Shown here: piece after piece, positions 8,029 through 11,612 of the stretch | Layout: each line of letters begins with the position of its first letter | Numbering within the stretch: position 1 is the stretch's first letter | Source: Treponema sp. | GTDB lineage: Bacteria; Spirochaetota; Spirochaetia; Treponematales; Breznakiellaceae | Assembly (NCBI GenBank): GCA_031267115.1 | Contig: JAIRZS010000090.1 | Span: forward strand, 1-11,612 | Direction: 5' to 3' | Length of the DNA stretch: 11,612 nt | Made by a program: the position numbers and the translations under genes | The notes under the pieces: generated by a model | The model's input: only the letters and a program-made list of their open reading frames with translations | Database searches by the model: none | Told to the model about the DNA's origin: nothing

Positions 8029-8043
8029 GCTTACCCGCTTAGT
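8029..8043. repeat. 15-mer shared with the spacer upstream of cheA
   Basis: GCTTACCCGCTTAGT occurs here, covering the cheR stop codon, and again at 4278-4292. The flanks differ. Both copies lie at gene ends, which fits a dispersed intergenic word, but chance cannot be excluded. Confidence 0.5.
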
Positions 8044-9637
8044 TTTCGTGTAGTTTTCTTTCCAGAATACGCCGGTAATAATCCGGGGAAAATCCCCCGA
8101 TAAAACTTTCGTAGCGGAGATCCTTCCCCGCCTCCATACTTTCCAGCGTCTTTCTGACCTTGTACTCGTACCTGGTGCGGTTCCCCGGAGCCGCGAAAGA
8201 ACAGACGCGGTAAAACGCGGGCCAAAACGCCCGGTCTTTAAAAGACGCTTCCTGGTACTTTTCCTCCGCGGCAATGGTGTCGCCTGTAAGATAGCAGTAC
8301 TCCCCGCGCAGGAAAGTCGCGGCGGCGGAATTGCTCCCCTCCTCAAGAAAGGCGACCGCCTTCTCCGCGTTTTCGAATTCTTCCGCCCCCAAAAATACAA
8401 TTGCCGCCGCTATAAGCTCGCTTTCGCCGGGCGTTTGCGCAGCGCCGCCTCCCGCGCCCCCCAGGAATTCCGCTGTTTTCCGCGCGTTGGGGCGGCCTTC
8501 CCCGTTTTCCAGCAGGGCCATAACCACGCCCATATCGGGCGGCACAGCGGCGCGGCCCTTCGGCGGGGCGGTACGGCTTTTCGGAACAATCGTATGCCGC
8601 CGCGTCAGCGCCGCCTTCTCTTTTTCGGCGGCAGGGAGAGGTTCCTCTTGTCCGGCCTGGTGCGCCGCCGTTTCCGGGCGCGCAGCTGTTTCCGGAAGCG
8701 CGGCGGGTACGCCTCCCGCCTGTCCGCCTTTCCGTTCCGGCAAGGGCGGCATTTCAGGCAGGGGCGTTTTTCTCTTCCTGAAATAAAAAGCTTCCGGGGT
8801 ATGCCTGCTTTCAAGCAGCGGGTGTTCCACCGACGAAGTTTCGGAAACGCCGGCAACCAGCACGCCCCCGCCGGCAAGGGCGCCCGCCAGGGAATCCAGA
8901 ATCTTCCGGCGCTTTTCCGGGGAAAAATAGATCAGCGCGTTCCTGAAAAAAATAATATCGTAGGAGCCGTTAATACCGTCCATAATATTATGGGTAAAAA
9001 ACCGCACTTTGTCCCGCAGCGCCTGCGCTATTTCATATTCCTCCCCGTCCCGCCTCAGGTACAGATCCATAATAAAATGCCATTCGGCCCCGTCTTCCCT
9101 CAGGCTGCTCTTGGTATAACGCCCGTTCCGGGCGGCCTCGATTACAGAGGGGTTTACGTCAAAAGCGTCGATTTGGTAATCCATGCGATGGTCAAAACCA
9201 GGTTTCGCGGCGGCGCCGGTTTCGGGAAGAAGAAGATCCCTTCCCCTGGCGTAAAAATCGATAACCATGGCAATGCTGTAGGCTTCGCAGCCCGTAGAGG
9301 CGGCCGCGGAACAGATCCGGGCAGGCCGAGAAAGCTTCGACAAACCGGGCAGCAGGCGGCGCGTCAGCAGCTTAAAGTGCGCCGGTTCCCTGAAAAAATA
9401 AGTCTCGTTGACCGTCAGTATCCGGGTAAGCGCCGCAAGCCCTTCCGGCGCGGAGAGAAGTTCGTTATATGCCGCAAAATCCGCGGCGTAAGCGCCGCTC
9501 CGTTCTTCCAGATATTCCTTAAGCTTATAGAGCGCGTCCGGAGCCGCTTTTATCCCCAGGATGTCTTCCGCGCGCCGGGCAAGGAACAGAATCACCGGAT
9601 CGGAATCGGCTTCCCGCGCCATTTCTTCCGTTAGCAA
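8039..9637 (-). CDS. cheR: Chemoreceptor glutamate methyltransferase CheR with Pro/Ala-rich linker and TPR-like tail
   Basis: Transfers methyl groups from S-adenosylmethionine to receptor glutamates for adaptation. 532 residues, against about 270-290 for a minimal CheR. The N-terminal helical domain is about 1-75. TVNETYFFREPAHF (75-88) is the family signature that opens the catalytic domain. The AdoMet-binding segment SAAASTGCEAYSIAM (110-124) has Cys and Ala at two positions that are usually Glu and Pro. D160 (AFDVNPSV) and DIIFFRNALIYF (227-238) complete the fold. Residues about 290-405 are a low-complexity Pro/Ala/Gly/Glu linker. Residues about 405-480 hold helical, TPR-like repeats (IAAAIVFLGAEEFENAEKAV; RGEYCYLTGDTIAAEEKYQEA). 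The start is uncertain: TTG at 9637 overlaps the cheB stop by 7 nt, while ATG at 9622 has only a very close GGAAG. Neither neighbouring receptor has a docking pentapeptide, so the TPR tail may tether CheR to the array by another route. Confidence 0.93.
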   Translation of the reverse strand: MLTEEMAREADSDPVILFLARRAEDILGIKAAPDALYKLKEYLEERSGAYAADFAAYNELLSAPEGLAALTRILTVNETYFFREPAHFKLLTRRLLPGLSKLSRPARICSAAASTGCEAYSIAMVIDFYARGRDLLLPETGAAAKPGFDHRMDYQIDAFDVNPSVIEAARNGRYTKSSLREDGAEWHFIMDLYLRRDGEEYEIAQALRDKVRFFTHNIMDGINGSYDIIFFRNALIYFSPEKRRKILDSLAGALAGGGVLVAGVSETSSVEHPLLESRHTPEAFYFRKRKTPLPEMPPLPERKGGQAGGVPAALPETAARPETAAHQAGQEEPLPAAEKEKAALTRRHTIVPKSRTAPPKGRAAVPPDMGVVMALLENGEGRPNARKTAEFLGGAGGGAAQTPGESELIAAAIVFLGAEEFENAEKAVAFLEEGSNSAAATFLRGEYCYLTGDTIAAEEKYQEASFKDRAFWPAFYRVCSFAAPGNRTRYEYKVRKTLESMEAGKDLRYESFIGGFSPDYYRRILERKLHEN

Positions 9638-10647
9638 TTTTCCTGCCCCCTTGCCAGGAAGACAAGCTTTGAGGGAATCTTGTCCAGGGGCAGCACCATA
9701 TCCACGCAGCCGGTTTCCACCGCCGCCTTGGGCATACCGTAAATCAGGGAGCTTTCCTCATCCTGGGCTATGGTGATACCCCCCGCCTTCTTGATATAGC
9801 GGGTGCCATCCGCGCCGTCGCAGCCCATCCCCGTCAGTACCACGGAAATAACCCTGTTTTGATAAACCCGCGCGGCGCTCCTGAACAACAGATCCGCCGC
9901 CGGTTTCTGGTTGTTGACAGGTTCCCCGTCGTTAAAAAAAAGCCCGTTATCCCCCGCGAGCAAATGCCGGCCCGTAGGAGCCACGTATATTTCCCCCTTT
10001 CCGGGCCTGTCCCCCGCTTCCGCAAGCCGCACTTCCAGGGGGGTATAGGTGTCGAGCCATTGGGCAAAACCCCTGTCGAACCCGGAACTGTTGTGCTGCA
10101 CCATGATAACAGGGACAGGGAAATCCCCCGGCATTGCGGCGCACAACTGGCTCAGCGCCTTGGGGCCGCCGGTGGACGCGGCCAGTACCACGGCGTCGAT
10201 TTTCCTGCTTTCCACGCGCGGCGTCTCGCGGGCATTGTTGTCCGGCCTGTACGGGACCCTCCCTTTTATGCCGGAAATCTGCTTAAGCGTGTCCAGAACC
10301 TGTTTTTGCTTGACAAAATTGTTCCGGGCAAAAATATCCTTGGCGTAAAATTCCATCGCCCCCTTGACCGTAGCCTCGTAGGCCATCTTTGCCGTATCGT
10401 AGGTACTGATAACCACAATCGGCGTGTTAAGCTCCTTCTTTATTTCCGAAATCGCGTCAAGCCCGCCCATCACCGGCATTTCTATGTCCATGGTAATAAG
10501 ATCCGGGTTTAATTCCAGCGCCTTTTCCACGCCCTCCCTGCCGTTCTCCGCCTCGCCGATAACCTCGAACGAGCTGTCGCTTTCCAGAAAATTTTTCAAT
10601 ATCGTTCTTACCAGGGCGCTATCGTCTACAATCAACGTCTTAACCAT
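9631..10647 (-). CDS. cheB: Chemotaxis response regulator glutamate methylesterase/deamidase CheB
   Basis: Removes methyl groups from receptor glutamates and deamidates receptor glutamines; activated when CheA phosphorylates its receiver. 338 residues, normal for the family. The receiver is about 2-120 with D8/D9, phospho-acceptor D54 (ITMDIEMPVMGG), S81 and K103; the residue after the lysine is Asp instead of the usual Pro. A linker of about 125-148 follows. The esterase domain is about 150-335, with catalytic S158 (AASTGG), H185 (VQHNSSG) and D277 (LTGMGCDGADG) all present, so it should be active. The ATG at 10647 lies 5 nt after the upstream CheW-like gene's stop, with GGAGG inside that gene's last codons. 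It overlaps the start of cheR by 7 nt when the TTG start is used, the usual pairing of the two adaptation enzymes. Confidence 0.97.
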   Translation of the reverse strand: MVKTLIVDDSALVRTILKNFLESDSSFEVIGEAENGREGVEKALELNPDLITMDIEMPVMGGLDAISEIKKELNTPIVVISTYDTAKMAYEATVKGAMEFYAKDIFARNNFVKQKQVLDTLKQISGIKGRVPYRPDNNARETPRVESRKIDAVVLAASTGGPKALSQLCAAMPGDFPVPVIMVQHNSSGFDRGFAQWLDTYTPLEVRLAEAGDRPGKGEIYVAPTGRHLLAGDNGLFFNDGEPVNNQKPAADLLFRSAARVYQNRVISVVLTGMGCDGADGTRYIKKAGGITIAQDEESSLIYGMPKAAVETGCVDMVLPLDKIPSKLVFLARGQENC

Positions 10648-10652
10648 AGCAG

Positions 10653-11090
10653 CTATTCCCCCTCCAGCGAAGAAAGTATTCCGTAATTGAGGATGCGCCG
10701 CATAAAATGGGCAGGATCGACCAAAAGGACAGGGACCGGCCCGTTAAAATAAATCCCGGTAAAATAGGCGCTTGTTTCTATATTCCTCAGAATACGCGGC
10801 AGTTTTTGAATATCCTCCAGTGGGATATCCTCTATTTTTTCAACCGTTGTCACCAAGAGTATTTTCCGGTTCCGCTCGCCGAAGTTGTCGGGGTCCTTAA
10901 TAACAATACCGTGGTGCAGTTCCAGATCGGGGAAACCGAAAAACCGGGGAAGCGAATAATACACGTCCCCCGTTTCGTCGTCCCATTCCACCGTTTCCGC
11001 GCCTTTTCTGCCGCTTACCAGCAGGGAATCCGCCGCCGCCGTAGGAATACCCAGGTGATAATCCCCGAACGGGCACAGGAAAAACCTCAT
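10653..11090 (-). CDS. Divergent CheW-like adaptor protein
   Basis: 145 residues with no transmembrane segment. I read it as a shortened CheW fold: an N-terminal strand pair (FFLCPFGDYHLGIPTAAADSLL), a middle section (YYSLPRFFGFPDLELHHGIV, about 44-63) and a C-terminal section (KILLVTTVEKIEDIPLEDI, then TGIYFNGPVPVLLVDP, about 77-126) that matches the second half of CheW domains. The usual Gly-(Val/Ile)-x-Asn-Leu-Arg-Gly loop is absent. It starts 3 nt after the stop of the upstream cheW, with no good Shine-Dalgarno at normal distance (GGGAG about 14 nt away), so it is probably made by translational coupling and near-equal synthesis of the two adaptors. It may link a particular receptor to the kinase or cap array contacts. 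Chemotaxis membership is secure from context; the exact role is not. Confidence 0.8.
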   Translation of the reverse strand: MRFFLCPFGDYHLGIPTAAADSLLVSGRKGAETVEWDDETGDVYYSLPRFFGFPDLELHHGIVIKDPDNFGERNRKILLVTTVEKIEDIPLEDIQKLPRILRNIETSAYFTGIYFNGPVPVLLVDPAHFMRRILNYGILSSLEGE

Positions 11091-11093
11091 GGC

Positions 11094-11564
11094 TCAGGCA
11101 TGGCTCCCAAAGTCATGTACCGCGCGTTCCAGTATTTGCCCGGCATCCAGTACAAAAATATCCGTCCCGTTCCATTGCAGGGAAGCCGTAACCGCGGAAG
11201 CAATGTCGCCCGGCCCGGATTCCCGCTCGACCGGCAGCAGGTCCGAAGGCCGCACGTCCGCAATATCGACAACATCGTCAATCAGGAATGCCGCCCTGTC
11301 AATCTCTTCCTTTAGCACTATCACCTTCGCCCTCGGCGTCGCCGTTTTCCGGAGCAAAAGACCAACATCGATCAGCGCGTAGGGCGACGAATACCGGTTT
11401 ATAATACCCGGCACATACGGAGGCATAAGGGGCAGCGGGTACACCGCGTCAAGAAGGGCTATCTCCCCGATAAACCGGGAAGGCAGGGCGTAAGTTTCAC
11501 CCAAAATAGTGAAAATTAAATATTTTTCCCCGGCAGGGGCCTCCGGATCAGGTATTTCAGGCAT
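11094..11564 (-). CDS. cheW: CheW coupling protein, first gene of the cluster
   Basis: 156 residues forming a single CheW domain, which bridges receptor tips to the CheA regulatory domain. Evidence is the pattern KYLIFTILGETYALPSRFIGE (14-34), VPGIINRYSSPYALIDVGLL (51-70) and the later AAFLIDDVVDIADV (91-104) and DIFVLDAGQIL (135-145). At the usual Asn-Leu-Arg-Gly position it reads Asn-Arg-Tyr-Ser, so the conserved receptor-contacting Arg is replaced by Tyr58. The frame is open to an ATG at 11609, but I prefer the ATG at 11564: it has a perfect AGGAGG four bases upstream, and a perfect -10 box (11589-11594) falls inside the longer version. The next gene begins 3 nt after the stop. Confidence 0.9.
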   Translation of the reverse strand: MPEIPDPEAPAGEKYLIFTILGETYALPSRFIGEIALLDAVYPLPLMPPYVPGIINRYSSPYALIDVGLLLRKTATPRAKVIVLKEEIDRAAFLIDDVVDIADVRPSDLLPVERESGPGDIASAVTASLQWNGTDIFVLDAGQILERAVHDFGSHA

Positions 11565-11568
11565 AATA

Positions 11569-11594
11569 CCTCCTCGTCCTGATAAAAAATTATA
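11569..11594 (-). promoter_or_regulatory. Probable operon promoter (-10 box) and strong ribosome binding site
   Basis: On the minus strand a perfect TATAAT (11594-11589) lies about 25 bp before the cheW ATG, and a perfect AGGAGG (11574-11569) four bases before it. Transcription would start near 11582, giving a leader of about 18 nt. The -35 box would fall beyond the right edge of the window and cannot be checked, so the promoter call is provisional; the ribosome binding site is clear. Confidence 0.5.
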
Positions 11595-11612
11595 CACCAT
11601 CCTGACCATCCG

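Noticed and set aside
8435..9634. 399-codon open frame on the plus strand opposite cheR
   Set aside because: Its protein is Arg/Gly/Pro-rich with no recognisable domain, and the opposite strand encodes clear CheR motifs. Stop-free antisense frames are expected where codon third positions are GC-rich.
1..11612. CRISPR array, tRNA, rRNA, insertion sequence or prophage
   Set aside because: No regularly spaced repeats, no transposase or integrase motifs and no tRNA-like cloverleaf were seen; nearly the whole window is accounted for by chemosensory genes.

Overview
The window holds one compact chemosensory gene cluster. Every supported gene is on the minus strand, so transcription runs from the right edge to the left. 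In that order it encodes a CheW scaffold (11564-11094), a second, strongly divergent CheW-like protein (11090-10653), the methylesterase CheB (10647-9631), the methyltransferase CheR with a TPR-like tail (9637-8039), a large periplasmic-domain chemoreceptor (7984-5966), a six-helix membrane chemoreceptor without HAMP (5946-4393), a 231-bp palindrome-rich spacer, a hybrid CheA histidine kinase with its own receiver domain (4161-1882), and a receiver-GAF-class III nucleotide cyclase with a TPR-like tail (1889 to the left edge, where its 3' end is cut off). The plus strand has no gene I can support; its long open frames are shadows of GC-rich codons on the other strand.

The proteins make a nearly complete array from receptor to output. 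Two receptors and two CheW adaptors would feed the CheA kinase. CheR and CheB would adapt the receptors. The only separate receiver-bearing output protein is the cyclase, and no stand-alone cheY, cheX, cheC, cheD or cheZ is visible. The simplest reading is an alternative chemosensory system whose output is cyclic nucleotide, probably cAMP, rather than flagellar switching. The residues expected for two-metal catalysis and for ATP selection are present in the cyclase. Phosphotransfer from CheA to the cyclase is inferred from gene order and a translational overlap and has not been shown.

Gene junctions are tight (overlaps, or gaps of 3 to 54 nt), except between the second receptor and cheA. That spacer contains four inverted repeats, an 8-bp tandem duplication, a weak promoter candidate and a weak terminator candidate. 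A perfect -10 box and a strong Shine-Dalgarno sequence lie just before the first cheW, so the operon probably begins at the right edge.

The organism is probably a spirochaete related to Treponema, of roughly balanced or slightly GC-rich composition. I base this on the style of the receptor tips (IAFNA followed by EASS or EAAS), the spirochaete-like cyclase with TPR tail, and the divergent CheW pair. This is from memory of families, not from a search; other Spirochaetota or a deltaproteobacterial-type lineage are possible.
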